Positions 12,951 through 25,386 of a stretch of 64,000 bases of DNA are shown piece after piece (the first letter of the stretch is position 1; each line of letters opens with the position of its first letter). Location: positions 1,178,001-1,242,000 of the forward strand of contig NW_024103873.1 in NCBI RefSeq assembly GCF_003945595.2, read 5' to 3'. The notes under the pieces were generated by a model, which was not told where the DNA came from, ran no database searches, and saw only the letters and a list, made by a program, of their open reading frames with translations. Position numbers and translations under genes: made by a program. This DNA comes from Pipra filicauda. Taxonomy: Eukaryota > Chordata > Aves > Passeriformes > Pipridae.

Positions 12951-13380
12951 CAGGCCACAGAACACACCTTCAGACCACGGAACACACCTTCAGACCATGG
13001 AACACACCTTCAGACCATGGAACACCCCTTCAGACCATGGAACACACCTTCAGACCATGGAACACCCCTTCAGACCATGGAACACACCTTCAGACCCCGG
13101 AACACACCTTCAGACCATGGAACACACCTTCAGACCATGGAACACACCTTCAGACCATGGAACACACCTTCAGACCACGGAACACACCTTCAGACCCCGG
13201 AACACACCTTCAGACCATGGAACACACCTTCAGACCATGGAACACACCTTCAGACCATGGAACACACCTTCAGACCCCGGAACACACCTTCAGACCATGG
13301 AACACACCTTCAGACCATGGAACACACCTTCAGACCATGGAACACACCTTCAGACCATGGAACACACCTTCAGACCCTCA
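12951..13380 (+). repeat. 20-bp minisatellite, about 21 units
   Basis: A tandem array of the 20-bp unit AACACACCTTCAGACCATGG in almost perfect register, starting within CAGGCCACAG at 12951 and ending in CAGACCCTCA at 13380. Units differ mainly at two places: the CCATGG end is CCACGG in units 1 and 11 and CCCCGG in units 7, 12 and 16 (counting from 12961), and AACACACC is AACACCCC in units 4 and 6. The unit has no stop codon on the + strand in any frame, and 20 is not a multiple of 3. All three + frames therefore stay open and give artefactual reading frames of 199, 170 and 135 codons with a 20-residue period. It is not a CRISPR array, because there are no unique spacers. Confidence 0.97.
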
Positions 13381-15328
13381 GAGAGCGACTCCACCTCCTC
13401 ACCTGCCACAGGCTCCATGTCTGAAATGGAAATATTGATTTATTATTTCGAACATGTTGACTTTTCACCAGCATAAAATGGGCACTTTCAGCCCCTCCTG
13501 GGGAACTCACGTTACACAGTTTGTGAAAAGAGCACGGTGGGTTCCGTGGGGAATATTAAGGAATTCACAACGTACATTTTCTGCTTTCTCTCTGTACAAC
13601 AGGTGAAAGTCTCCTGGCCGTACATGAAACAGAACTGGAAGTCCTGTTTGTGTCAGCCTTTCCCTGGTCTTCCTGAAATAATTGCAATCTCTTTATTCCC
13701 TTCTCTTCTTCCTCTGATTAAAGCAAACTGTGAAAAGACTTCTCAGTGTGCACCACCAAACTGGCAAGGGGGAGCAACAAATAGATACACTGAAATCCCA
13801 GTATTTAAAATATTTTGAGTACGGTGAGGTTAAAACCCAACATCTCACAACATCTTCCTATATTTAACAAGCAATGAGGGGGGTTTGGTATCACAGTAAC
13901 CATTTCCACTGGAGGAATCTTGAACAAGAAGTGTCTCAGCAAGGCTTGTTTAAATATTCAAAGTGATCTGCAGAAGATCCTGGTATCACTAGAGATGATA
14001 CATGAACATCAGTGGATAATATGAGGTAATTACAGGGATTATCCCACCCCTGGGACAAAAAAAAGTGAATTTCAAGCACTCTTTAATCTCACTGGGATGG
14101 GATGAACTCGATGATAACCGTATCTTGTTCAAAAGAATTACTTGTACTAATTAAGAGATGAAGGTGGCAGTTCACAATCTACTCCTGACTGTCATTTCAG
14201 ATGTCACATCAATCTATTCCACTGAGAAAATAACAATCAAAATGCTCTCTCAGTCCCAGCAAGCCAATTTGTGCTATAAAATCACTTTTACCCAGCTGAT
14301 GAGTGGGGTTTCCTTCCAGGCACTCTGGTGAACACTGAGATGGCAGCTGGGATGTTCCCAGGAGAGGGCTGGGAGCTGGGAAATGCTCCCAGGGAAGAGA
14401 ACCAGGCACACCAGGCTGCCCACAGGGGCTGCAGGCTCTGGGAGGTGTCCAGACTCTGAATGGACACGGCCCTCAGGAATAATGGTTGGGAATAAAAGCC
14501 ATCCTGGTGGGGCAGATGAAACTTTGAGGGCTGAGTAATGCAGCAGGAAAAGCAAAACCAGTGAGCCACAACAAAGACCTCAGCACTAATAATAAAGACT
14601 CAAAGAGGTGACAGAAAGGAAAAACTGCATAAAAAGCTCAAAAAATTGCCAGGGACACTCTGTTCACCAAGAACTGATGAAAATACTGGATAATCTATAA
14701 CAAGCTTTGGAATTCCAGCCACCCCCGGTGGAGCAGAAGACTGAGGTGGTTTGGGTTTTTTTTTTTTTGTGCTGAGGGAAAAACGTTGTCTCAAGTTTTG
14801 GTTGCTTATGTATCAAAATAATTCCTCACCTTGATGGATGCACTGCAGCCCCGGGAGAGGCCCCCAGACATGAGCAAGGCTGGTGGAACATCGATCCTGA
14901 CTTTGTCAAAGATCAGACAAAACCCTCAGAGCTGTCAGGAGGAAGAAAAGGCTCTTCCTGTGCCTCTTGTCTGGCAGTGCCAGGGGGCCAGGCTGGGCCA
15001 ACAAAGGCATTACAATTGTTCTGACCAAGTGCCTCCGTTCTCTCACCCCTGACCTGTCAAACACTGCAGCTCCCAAAGGTCCCTTTCCTGGCAGCTCTTA
15101 AAACAAAACAAACAAACCAAAAAAAAAAAACCCACAAAGAAAGCAGCAGCTGCCTGAGTTGTTACCAAGCCATTTCCCCTCTCCTTGCTCAAATCCACAA
15201 CACTGTCATTTTTCCACACACCAACATTCCTCTCCCAAGCCTCCAGCTGAAGGACCAACAGGGGATTTTGCTCATTTTTTGGCCTAATTACATCTATCCC
15301 ATTTCAACAGCTCATTCCTTTGTGTTCC
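13381..15328. other. Unique spacer
   Basis: No gene or mobile element recognised. A T run of about 13 lies at 14756-14768 and an A-rich AAACAAACAAACC-like patch at about 15103-15131. The open frames at 14274-14569 on the - strand overlap each other in different phases and carry no domain. Confidence 0.5.
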
Positions 15329-15458
15329 AGGGCAGATTGGACAGGGCTTGGAGCAGCCTGGGCTAGGGGAAGGTGTCCCTGCCCGTGGCAGGAGGTGGGA
15401 TGGGATGAGCTTTAATGTCCTTCCCACCCAAACCATCCCAGGATTCCAGAATTCTATT
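15329..15458 (+). mobile_element. CR1 LINE 3' fragment (type A)
   Basis: A 5'-truncated type A copy that keeps only the extreme end of ORF2 and the 3' UTR. Recognisable blocks are CAGATTGGACAGGGCTTGGA, GCAGCCTGGGCTAGGGGAAG and TGGGATGGGATGAGCTTTAA, and it ends in AACCATCCCAGGATTCCAG followed by AATTCTATTTG as a tail. It has small deletions compared with the other copies. Confidence 0.9.
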
Positions 15459-16253
15459 TGCACGGTTTCTAAAAAGCTGCCAAATAAGCACAAAATCCAT
15501 TTGTGTCAGGTCAAAACAGTTCTTTTTGTAAGCACAGACAGCTGGAATAAATATGAGCAGCCATGGGAGCTGTGTGGGAATGAACCAACTAGTTCTTATT
15601 TGAGTGAAATAATAATAATGAATTTGATTACCACCAGTAGCATATGAGCAATCCTTCTCCCTCCTCATCATGTAAAAGTTATTAAATACATGATTTACTA
15701 GGCAGTATCTGGATTTAACTACCATTACCAAATGGTTTCCATGGTATATGAGCAGTTAAAATGCAAATATTTGTATTTCAAACTGTGGGGTTCAGTTTTG
15801 CTGCATAAGAGATGCTTAAGTTACAGTACAATGTTTGCAATGTGTTAATTAGCAAGGAAAAAACACCAAAAGAACAAAACCCAAACACTCATCTGTTCAA
15901 CTTTCCAACATTTATATTCATGTTTGAGTTTAAAATTCATTTTCCATGAATATTCTTCATTTCCTGCCATCTCTACAAATATTCTGCCTGATAAAATAAT
16001 TGGCTTTGAAGAAAACAAATTCAAAGCAAATGATAAAGCAAATTCTACTTTGTCTTTTCCTTCTTCCCCCTCCCAGTCCAAACCCCTCCACCTGAGGATA
16101 CTCCCCTCTGCCAGGGATATTTTATACCTTATAATCTGCCTGGGGACGTGCTGATTTCCTGATGTGGAATGGGAAAATATCCTGGGGAGCTGAACAGACA
16201 GAATAGGGTAATTAAATGATTTTATGTCCTAATTCTGACACAATAACACAATA

Positions 16254-16266
16254 GTTATCAGATAAC
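16254..16266. promoter_or_regulatory. Perfect GATA-type palindrome
   Basis: GTTATC-A-GATAAC is a perfect inverted repeat. GATA-family zinc-finger factors bind (A/T)GATA(A/G), and GATAAC keeps the GATAA part of that site on both strands. The sequence shows only the motif. Binding is not demonstrated, and short motifs like this also arise by chance in 64 kb. Confidence 0.3.
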
Positions 16267-16267
16267 A

Positions 16268-16301
16268 TGATCTTTAAAGCTGCTTGATCCTTAAAGCTAC
16301 T
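16268..16301 (+). repeat. 17-bp tandem duplication
   Basis: TGATCTTTAAAGCTGCT is followed directly by TGATCCTTAAAGCTACT: two copies of 17 bases with two mismatches. It lies two bases after the GATA-type palindrome. A third partial echo (TTGTAAAGCTTTTATTG) follows at about 16301-16317. Confidence 0.75.
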
Positions 16302-19300
16302 TGTAAAGCTTTTATTGAGTAGAATAAATCACCCCAAATTGAGCCACCTCCTCGCCCGGGCATGGGTTGGGAATCCCTCGATGTGATCGATGAGAAAGAA
16401 GCAATTTTATTGATAACTGAGGGGAGACTTCAACAATATTTGGCTTAAAAATTTAACTTACAGAAGAGAGTTCAAATATTTCTTGCAAATTAGTGTAAAC
16501 TACACTTCTGAAGGTACAGCAGAGCCTTTGAACTAGAAAATTCTCTTTAAGAGGGGTCCGTGGGGAGGAGTTACCTGGCAGAGGAGCTCGATTCCTGTCA
16601 GTGCAGGAGCCCACAGATGGCAATGATTCCACAAATCCCTCCCCAGCCCAAAATCACAGGATTTAAAGGGAAATTCCTTGTGATTGGCAACAGCCTTTGA
16701 GTTCTCTCTGCCCTGAAGTCTTCTCCTGTGTCCACCTCCACGAAGGGAATATTCTGTGCTGCTGCTGCTCAACACAACTGAGTCCTTGTCTACAACAGAT
16801 CCCAATTAGGATTCAAGGTTTAAAGGAAAACACCGGGGAAGGGAACGGTGCAGATGTCCTATTTCTGAAGGGCTGCAGGAAGAACCTGTCAGAGTCTGAC
16901 AGAAATGGAACAAAAAACCTCCCTGGCCTGAAGGCAGGGAAAACAAAGGAGGGAAGGCTTTCCCTGTGGCCTTCCCTGGGAGCCCTGCCTGCCCCAGCAC
17001 GGGGCTGGCACCCGGGGGCATTGTAAGCACTTCAGCTGCCAGCGAGTTTGCAGCTTCTTTAATTGTCTGGGCTGAACATCAGCTCTGTCTCCACGTGGTT
17101 AAATAGAAATAATACCTTTGTGCACTCATGATGCATCTTTTGGGATCCTCCTTCCTAAACATCTCGTGCTCAGTGAGGCTCAGAGCACTGCTGGAACCTG
17201 TGAGGAGAACTCAGAAGTGGGGGATAATAATCCTCTGTACAGTCCCTGCTTTCCCCACTGAGAGATTAAAGATGACTTAGAAAACAGCCACGAAGACAAC
17301 CAGAATTTTAACACACAGATAGAGCCTGACTTGAAGTTCACATACAGAAAACTTCCACGTTAATAATCTCTATGTCTTATGATTAGTTTCCATGGATATT
17401 ATTTTAAGGTGAAAATATTTGTGCAAAACTGTCACAGCTTTGACTCTGTTTTCTCTTGGGGAGTTAAAGCAAATACCAAATTCTAAAATAAAGTGGGGTA
17501 ATTACAATGTTGAAAGCACACACACATTTATTTAATATATCACTGCTTATGACAGAAATGCTTTCAGATTTTAATTAATTCCACTTAACATTTAAACATC
17601 CTATATATCTATAAACATGAGTTTGATTTAAGATTGGTGTTTAACAACACAGTAATTTTACTTATGATTTAAGTGTAGTTCCTGGTTGGAATTCAGCCCA
17701 GGTCAGACTTTTCTCTCTGTTGTATCCGCAGAAAGATTTGGACCAATTTGCACAAAAGCTTTACCAATAAGGAAGAATTTCACCCCAAATCCAGATTAAA
17801 TGACCAGAAAAACCAGGAGATGTGATCACAGCCCCGAACTGGATGTGAGGAGGACAGGGATGGGTTTGACCAAGGGCCAGATTATTTTATTTTAAATTAA
17901 TTTATTAGTAGCATTGTAATGTCTTTATGTTATTGGGATGTTTCCAAAAGAATAGTCCATCACCTTACACGGTGATAACAAACCTCAAAGTTTAATTTTC
18001 CACTTCCTACAATTTTCCAGGGAGCTTTCTTACAGATACTACCCATGAACTACATTAGAAATGGGGGGCATTAATTCCTTAGGCTGCTTTCCAGTAGAAG
18101 GGGTTTGGAAGCAAGAATTCCAAATGCATCAGTATTTCTTAGAATGAAATATCTGCTATTTTTGTGCACAAGGTGGGGTGGGAGGAGGAGGGAAGGAGAG
18201 TTCACACGTCCCAGGAGCGCTGGGTTTGCAAACACGTGAAAGCCCTTAAATCCTCTTTCTGAAAGGGTTGGTAGCCAACACACCAGCTGGTTGGAGCTCT
18301 GCCTGGAATGGTTATTTCTTAATGAATCTTTTAAGTGAAAGCCCTGAAAGACTCAAAGCTCAGATGGAGTGCAGTGAATTTGGGGTTTTATCCAAAGCCT
18401 ATCAAAGACCACCAGCACAAGCACAATAAGCAGCACACTTAGGAAGTGCCTGGCTGTTTATTTCCTCAACAGTAAATACAGTTTCCATCACCAAAGAACT
18501 ATTAGATCACTATAGTCTTTAAAGGAATATGTTTTACTAACTTAAATATGTTTCTGTGCTGCACAAAATAGTTGGATTTGGTAAATTTTGCTCTTTATTG
18601 TCCTGGTTTGTGTTATTCCCTGTAGAAATGGTTTTAATTTGATGAACAGATGCAACATGGCTTTGGAATCAGAATGACACAGACCCAGAAATGAGTCCCA
18701 AAACCTCACACTCTTTCCTTTGCTGGATGGCAAGAAAGGGCCATATCCTCACCTCGGAAAAAACCCAAAGTAGTTCATGTAATTTTCTTCCCACTCTTTC
18801 TTTGTTACCCAGCTGCACATTGAGAAAGGTCTGAAGAGTTTGAAGAAAACTGACCCGCTGCCAGTTCACCAGGAGTGTTAAGAAACATCTACTTTTGGAA
18901 TGAATTTTCCTTTCCCTCTTTAATAATTAAATTCTGGTGATCAAATACATCCTTCAGTCTGGTCTATAAAAGGGGAAAAAAACCCCAAACACCTAAAAAG
19001 TGCACTTATCCACAAAAGAAGAACTAACACTGGAAATTTTGTGACTCAGTGTGATCAGACCGAGGCAGAGCTGGACCAGACAAGAGAACAACTCCTTGTA
19101 CACAATATTTTACGACCTGGATTAACACCAATTCCAGGTGTCAGATCCCATTCACTGAAAGGCTGGATTGGATTTATATCTGAGATATCCCCTGGCCAAG
19201 GCTGGGAGGAAAAGCACAACCCAGCCCAACTGTGCAGACACCTCCCAGGGCACCGGCCCTGCTGAAGGAGATCTCCAGTGCAGAAACAGCTCCATCAATC

Positions 19301-21080
19301 TTTATTGGCTCCCCCTCCACCTGTGCCCTCCTGCTCTCCCCACGCTCCAACGAGACAGATGTCGGAATTACACGGAATTACAGGGCATCTGCTCTGCCCT
19401 GGCTGCTGGGGATGGCAAAGATTAACTGCTCCTGGAATTTGAGGTAATTGTCTTTCTGGGTCAAGATCAAGGTGCCTGAATAGGGGCAATAAAAGCCAGC
19501 TGTTCTGGGCTAAGTGCAGCACTAAAAGGGAGGATAAAGGACTGGGAAATCCCAGAACTGCCATTGCTGGGGGCTGGGAAGGCCCACGACAGTGCAGTGC
19601 CAGCCTTTTCTTAATTAATGCCCTGAAGCCCTTGTCTGTATCTCCCTGCAAATACTCACCTCCTTCTCCCTGCTCAGACACAGATATTAAGTCATTTCAA
19701 AAAAGCCAAAGAAGAAAAAATTGAAAATTAGTCAAAGAGCCAACGTGCATCACAGGTTTTCTGAGCAAGGCTGTCCATAAGGGTTGGGATGACTGGGTTG
19801 AATTCACACAAGTGTTGAATGCTTTAAATGGTTCCTACACAAAGCAGCTGCCCAGGTCATCACCAGCTTATTTACCTTTGGCCTTCAGAGTCAGAGAGGT
19901 GAAGGTGTTTAAACATCACCCTACAAAAACACTCAGAGATGATAAAGGAGTATTTGGTCTTTTAAATTAATATCATTTTGCTGAACGAGTACGAATTATA
20001 TTAATGATTAACTTCAGAAAGGAGGTAATGGCCAGAACTAAGGATAACACACCACACCCCCCAAATATGCCATAGAAAAAACTAGAAAAGTGTTACTACA
20101 GTTTTTTCAGTCAATAACCCTTCGTTACTGTAATCACAGACATCCATCAGGTTGAACATATAATTGACCTATTTAGTTAATGGGTGCATGTCAACTGGAA
20201 CTCACCAAATCAATTAGTTTGCACCAGCCTCCCTTCCCCTGCAAAGGAACAGCATCTGCATATTAATCTGCAGCGTTTGCAGGTGTGTACATCCCAAGGA
20301 TCAATAAATCATTCCATGGGAACCAACTCCAACACCACGGGAGTGGGAGCTGCCCGGGCAGGTCCCTGAGCTCTGCACACCAGGGGAGCCCCATTTCAGA
20401 GAGATTTACAGACCCTGCACTGGACAGACCTGTGAACCAGCTCAATGAGGGCTCATTTACAACCAGCAATAAGTGATATCTCAACTCTGCCTCTACAAAC
20501 TGCAGCCACTCTGTGCTATTCAGAGGTGCTTCCACCCTGGTTTATCAGTTCCATTTCAAAATCAGCCTCTGTTCAAAGCCCTGGTACCTAATGTACGTTT
20601 GTTATTCTGAGAGAAAAACCTTCCCCTGCATTCACAAGACACCCAGAATAATCCCTCCAGCTGCAGGTACAGCCCAACAGTGGCTCAATTCCAGCCTGTT
20701 TTCCACTGATGAGCAGCTTTATACAACATTTCCCCTTGCCCAGTATCTGACCCACGCCAGGAGCGTTGCACCAGGAATTTACAGATAAATGGCTTGTGCA
20801 GCTCAGTACAATACACCTTCATTTCATGTAATATAATCCACAGAAATTATTTCCCACGATGATTTACAGAGTCAGGTACTGCAGTTATGGACTTAAATTA
20901 ATGGCTGAGAGAAGAAGAAATTAGAACCTATAACCACTGAGGAAGAAATAGGTTTTCAAATGTGGTTTGCAAATAGTGAATCAACAAGACAGAGAGACTA
21001 GAGGGTGGTTCTGTAGGAAAAATTGTCAGGGAATGGGAAGTGCTCTCCTTACTGCCACTTCCATGGACTGGCTTCACTCA

Positions 21081-21290
21081 TTAATGGCTTTAAACTGAAG
21101 TAAAGTAGCTTTAAATTGGATATTGGGAAGGAATCCTTCCCTGTGAGGGTGGGGAGGCCCTGGCACAGGGTGCCCAGAGAAGCTGTGGCTGCCCCATCCC
21201 TGGGAGTGTCCAAGGCCAGGTTGGACGGGGCTTGGAGCAACCTGGGCTGGTGGAATGTGCCCTGCCCAGGGCTGGGGGTGGAAGGAACAC
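21081..21290 (+). mobile_element. CR1 LINE 3' fragment, tail lost (type A)
   Basis: It begins with a diverged TAATGGCTTTAAACTGAAG block (end of ORF2) and continues through TTGGATATTGGGAAGGAATC and the RPWHR-PREAV coding segment to CTTGGAGCAACCTGGGCTGG. It stops after GGGGGTGGAAGGAAC. The usual final block and ATTCTATG-like tail are missing, so this copy was truncated or rearranged at its 3' side after insertion. Confidence 0.92.
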
Positions 21291-24250
21291 ATCCTCCTTT
21301 GCTTTCCAGTATTTATTTTTCCCTCAGGTAATTACTAGAGGTTTCCCTCATGCCCAGAAATGGCAGGAGGAATCACACAAACCTGAATCACACAAACTTC
21401 CCCTGTACCTCCAAACTCACACTGAGAAGTTTTAAACAGAGTGTAGTAACTGCACATTAAAGAGGAGGGACAGGCAATGGCAAACTCAGATATTATAGGT
21501 ACCAGAGCCTTAATAATGGTGATAAAAGCAGTGCTACAGATAGCAAAGTTAATGTCAATAATTCCCACGTGCTTTACAGAATAACCTCAGCAGAGATGCA
21601 GCAAAGGCCAGTCAGAGCAGGAATTGAAATTAAAAGGGAGATGCACTGAGTATTATTGGGCAGTAACAGACTGAGTGCACAGCTCTACATTCCCAGCCAC
21701 ACTGAACTATAAATATTCATTCGTTTCCAGAGAGTAGAAAGTGCTTGGCATAATCAAGCCATTTTCACACTGCAAAACAGTCACATCCATCAAGGCTACT
21801 CAGAAGTCACTGTTACAAGCAGCAGGAAAACTGGTTCCCACATCATTGCTCTGGGCAGCTGAAATCCGTGGGGCCACCTGGCTTTGCCCTCAGGTGTGTG
21901 AGAGGTGAAATCCCAGCCCTGCCAAAGCCATGGCAAAAGTCTCCCTGGTTTCCCCCCTCCTGGGTTACAGAACATTACTGTGACTGTAACAGAGTCAGTC
22001 TGAGGGGCCAGAGCAAGTTAATCTCTACAATTCTCCTATAGAATGAAAAAAAAAAGCTGTGTAGCTTCAGCTCACTGAAGCCCCTCAGGTTTTTGTCAGC
22101 CAGAGCTGTGCTCTGACAGAGAAAGCCTAGGCAGGAACATTTTCTCTTTGGTTTCATTCCAAAACAGCACAGAAATGCCTTTGACCTACAGAGAAAATGA
22201 AAAACCAGCAGTGAGCCTCTCCCCCATTTGGGACACATCTGCTGGGACTGCCAGAGATGTGTCTGTACCGAGGACCTTGGATCTCTGTCTTCATTTTTGG
22301 ATATAAAAGCGATACAACTGCAGGGCACTGGGAGTCCCACTCAGAGGGGTTGTGCTTCCCATGGTCCTGAGAGCACAGAGGAGCAGCAGAGATTTTCCAA
22401 ATTTAACAGGGATGTGGCCTATTGTGGGAAAGGTACGAGCTGGTGGAAGGTCAGGGACATGGTGCCTGAACCCCAGAAATCACAGATGGATAATTTAGTC
22501 AATGCATTTATTAAAGCTCTCTATGTCTTACCCAGGATCCATCCACTTTGGGGGCAACTTTGTAATGCATTCAAGAGAAAAGCAGGGAAGAGAAAATATT
22601 AAGCAGGGTAATCCTATCAGGAGGGTGTAAAACTTCCTTCTCTCTGTCAAAAACACTGAGCTGTCAGTAGTCTAAAAATAATGAAGACAGATCTCAGTTT
22701 CTGTCAAATCAGACTGACACAAAAAACTTGGATATCAGTGTAAAAGGGAAAAAAAAATCAATGTCAATCCATTTCTCCCCTCAAAAGCAACAATCTAACA
22801 AGACAATTTGAGCTTTAGCATGAAAATGATTACTGTGAGTTCTTTAAATGTGTTCTGGAAGAAACTGAGCCGAAGGGATTCAGTTCTGAACTGCCACTTT
22901 CCTGACTGAGATTTCCATAAGTCCTCTATTATTTCCAAAGACAGCAAAGCACAAACCAGCCCTGGATCCTACAGCTACAGTGGCTTCTGCAATAGAAAAG
23001 AAAGCAAAAATGACTGCAATCGATGTAAATTAGGAAGACTTCTTCCCTGGGCACAATAACTTCCAGGGCCACCCACCATTTCCAGCATTCCCTGTTCACA
23101 GCCGTGGCCTTTGGACAGGGAAGATGTTTTTCAGCTCAGCAGTAGCTGCTGAAGCACTGTCAGGCTGATATCCCAGAACTGAGGGAGAAAGACAAGCATC
23201 ACCAGAGGACATTTCCCTCATTTGTCAACCAAGAAAGCCCAAGCCAAGCTCGGCTCCAAAGGATGAGCCCCATTTTTAAAAGCTCAATAAGATCTCAATG
23301 ATACCCAAGTAAGACGTGACACTTCAGCTGCATCAATCTTCAAAATAACAAGCACAGGCAGAAAAACAGCAAGAGGAAAAGGGGCAGTTCAATACCATGG
23401 TGAGGGTGAAGCACACCAGGAGAACCTGTTAACATCCTGAGGTTTAGAGCAGGTCTGGCTCCAGCAGTGCCAGCTCCTGATGTGCTCGTGCTTCCAAAGA
23501 GAAGCCAGGTGCTCTTACACATTATATTGATTGGAATTGGAGTGCACAGACAACTCCTTCCACCAAGCAGCCTCAGTTCCTCCTGAGCAGAAACATCCTC
23601 CTCAGCTGCTCCTTCCCCCTGAGCCGCTGCAGCTTTGGGTGGTCTGACCTTGGCACCCATCCCTCTAAACATCCCACAGAGTCTCCAAATATCCCAAGGG
23701 TTGCAATGCATGGCTGGGTGTGTGTTAGAACCTTTTCACTTATTTGTTGGAGAGAAAAACCTCAGGTTTCTGTAAGTGGCTTCGAGGGGTGAGACCCAGC
23801 AAAGCCCTGCCGTGTGTGCCCAGAGCAGCAGAGCCCCAGCTCAGCAATCCCACAGTGCTGAACACAAGTTCACGCTGAATAAAGCCTAAGAATGAAAAAA
23901 GGATAAGGGAAGGGGGTGTTATTGATTGGGCAAGCCAAGACCTTGAATGCAAACACACTTCTGTACTTACTGGTTAAAATTAGCATTAGGTGTTCAGAGC
24001 ACGGGCGTCCCTCAGTCCCACGAGTCCCTCAGGGATCACACAGCAGCTCCCAGGAGGAGGGGGCCAATGTTTCAATTAGCCTGACTGAACTGGAAGTCAT
24101 GTTTTATCTCAATAATGCAGTGTTCTGGACTATAATCATTGCCTTTTTCAGCTGAAAAGGAATTTGTACATAATAACATTATGAGTGGTCAAAATAGAAA
24201 TGTGATTTTTCACTGGCTTGTGCAGAAAGCTGCAAAAATAGTATAAAATT

Positions 24251-24254
<4 letters not shown>
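21291..24254. other. Unique stretch
   Basis: No gene recognised. A 15-bp tandem duplication (GAATCACACAAACCT, then GAATCACACAAACTT) lies at 21370-21399. Two reading frames of 121-124 codons at 21975-22602 have no domain, and the + frame begins at TTG rather than ATG. A 14-bp palindrome (TTTTCAGCTGAAAA, containing an E-box) lies at 24145-24158. Confidence 0.5.

Positions 24255-24285
<31 letters not shown>
24255..24285 (+). repeat. A tract of 31 bases
   Basis: An uninterrupted homopolymer of about 31 A. A retrocopied mRNA or SINE could leave such a tail, but the 300 bases upstream (24-24.25 kb) show no protein or small-RNA similarity that I recognise. I therefore call it only a simple repeat. 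Length will be unreliable in sequencing and variable between individuals. Confidence 0.9.
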
Positions 24286-24286
<1 letters not shown>

Positions 24287-25185
24287 AGTGAATTGCATAA
24301 CTTTGTATAGCCTTGCTCAGCCAGGACTGTGGTTTTAGCTTTAGCTTTGTAGAAGATATAATTAAATAGATCTTAGTCCCCTCAAAGGAGCCACGGCCTT
24401 AAGTGATGACACAGAACCTGGTCCCAAGTCTAAGCTTTGAAGTTGAAGGCAAAAGCAATTCTATTGCTTGGTTCACAGCCAGTAAAATAGAAACAAGTTA
24501 AAACCACAAAGGAACATTTATGCAGCTACACTCCAGTGAAAGAAATGGAAAATTCTGCATAAACTGTTCACACCACATGCAGTATTTCTCCAGCCATATA
24601 AATCATTGCAGTTCTGGCAACAGGCAAGAAGTAAAATGAGAATTACACCGAGGGTGCTCTCCAATGGATCAAATCAAGGATATCTTTAATTGCTTCATGG
24701 CTAAGAGCAGAGCTCAGCCAAAAGCTTCCTTGTGCTTCAGGTGGAAAAGCAGCTCCATTTAAAGGTCAGCTCCTGCACACACATCATGTCAGCTGAGATA
24801 CAGCTCAGGAGAGGAGCAGCAAAACCACCCTGTCACTGCCCCTGCCAGCGATTTCCTGCTGAGGAGAACTGAGCTGAGTGCTCCCTGTATCCATGTCCAT
24901 CAGCATGGGTGGCAGGGAACTCATCCCTTTATGGAACTTTCAAATCTCATTCTTTTACCCTCTAGTAGTTTGAGTTTTAAACCACTTTGCATTGCCAGGC
25001 TACACTGCAATCATTTTAATGGTGTATATTTGGCCATGAAAGGAATGGATTGCTCGTTTCCACATGTGTTAACCAAAGCATTAGGGAGGTGCATTCATGA
25101 AGCTTGAACCATGAAATTCAAAGTCCATTGAAAAACTAGTCCAAGCACTTCTTAATCTAAGATAAAAATACTACACCACTGAAAA
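24286..25185. other. Unique stretch
   Basis: No gene or mobile element recognised. It is moderately AT-rich, with scattered CAGCT motifs and no long open frame. Confidence 0.45.
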
Positions 25186-25386
25186 AAGGGGCATTAAATA
25201 TATATGCATGTGCTATATATATATATAACACAGTCTATAGCCAGTGTAGACTCAGTTTCTCCTGAACAGAAGCAGTCTCAGCTGCTCCTTTTCCTTATGT
25301 CTATATGTATATAGACAATATATAGACACACTGAGTCTAAATATTTATATAAATAGACACACTGAGTCTATATATTTATATATCTA
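25186..25386. repeat. AT-rich simple repeat with 31-bp duplication
   Basis: TATATA-type runs flank a non-repetitive core. A clear 31-bp direct duplication starts with TAGACACACTGAGTCTA at 25323 and again at 25354, each followed by an ATATTTATATA stretch. The core at 25251-25297 resembles 23572-23619 (see findings). The patch probably grew by slippage. Confidence 0.8.

Larger units (their letters stand above)
15459..21080. other. Long unique stretch, several AT-rich segments
   Basis: No supported gene. AT-rich, low-CpG segments at about 15720-16080, 16200-16330, 17480-17700 and 18880-19040 are rich in TAAT cores and look like candidate conserved non-coding sequence, though this cannot be tested here. 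A GATA-type palindrome and a short duplication at 16254-16301 are listed separately. Confidence 0.5.

Noticed and set aside
12951..13380. CRISPR-like regular repeat
   Set aside because: Units are directly adjacent without unique spacers, and the window is vertebrate DNA.
12877..13476. Overlapping + frames of 199, 170 and 135 codons encoding a 20-residue repeat protein
   Set aside because: They exist because the 20-bp unit has no stop codon on this strand in any frame. Three equally open frames argue against protein selection.
18595..18640. TGTCCTGGTTT motif resembling the start of some avian retroviral LTRs
   Set aside because: Only about ten bases fit. No second LTR, primer-binding site, polypurine tract or retroviral coding motif was found anywhere in the window.
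22228..22602. 124-codon frame on +, Cys/Trp/Lys rich
   Set aside because: It starts at TTG and has no spaced Cys/His pattern of a known zinc finger or other domain.
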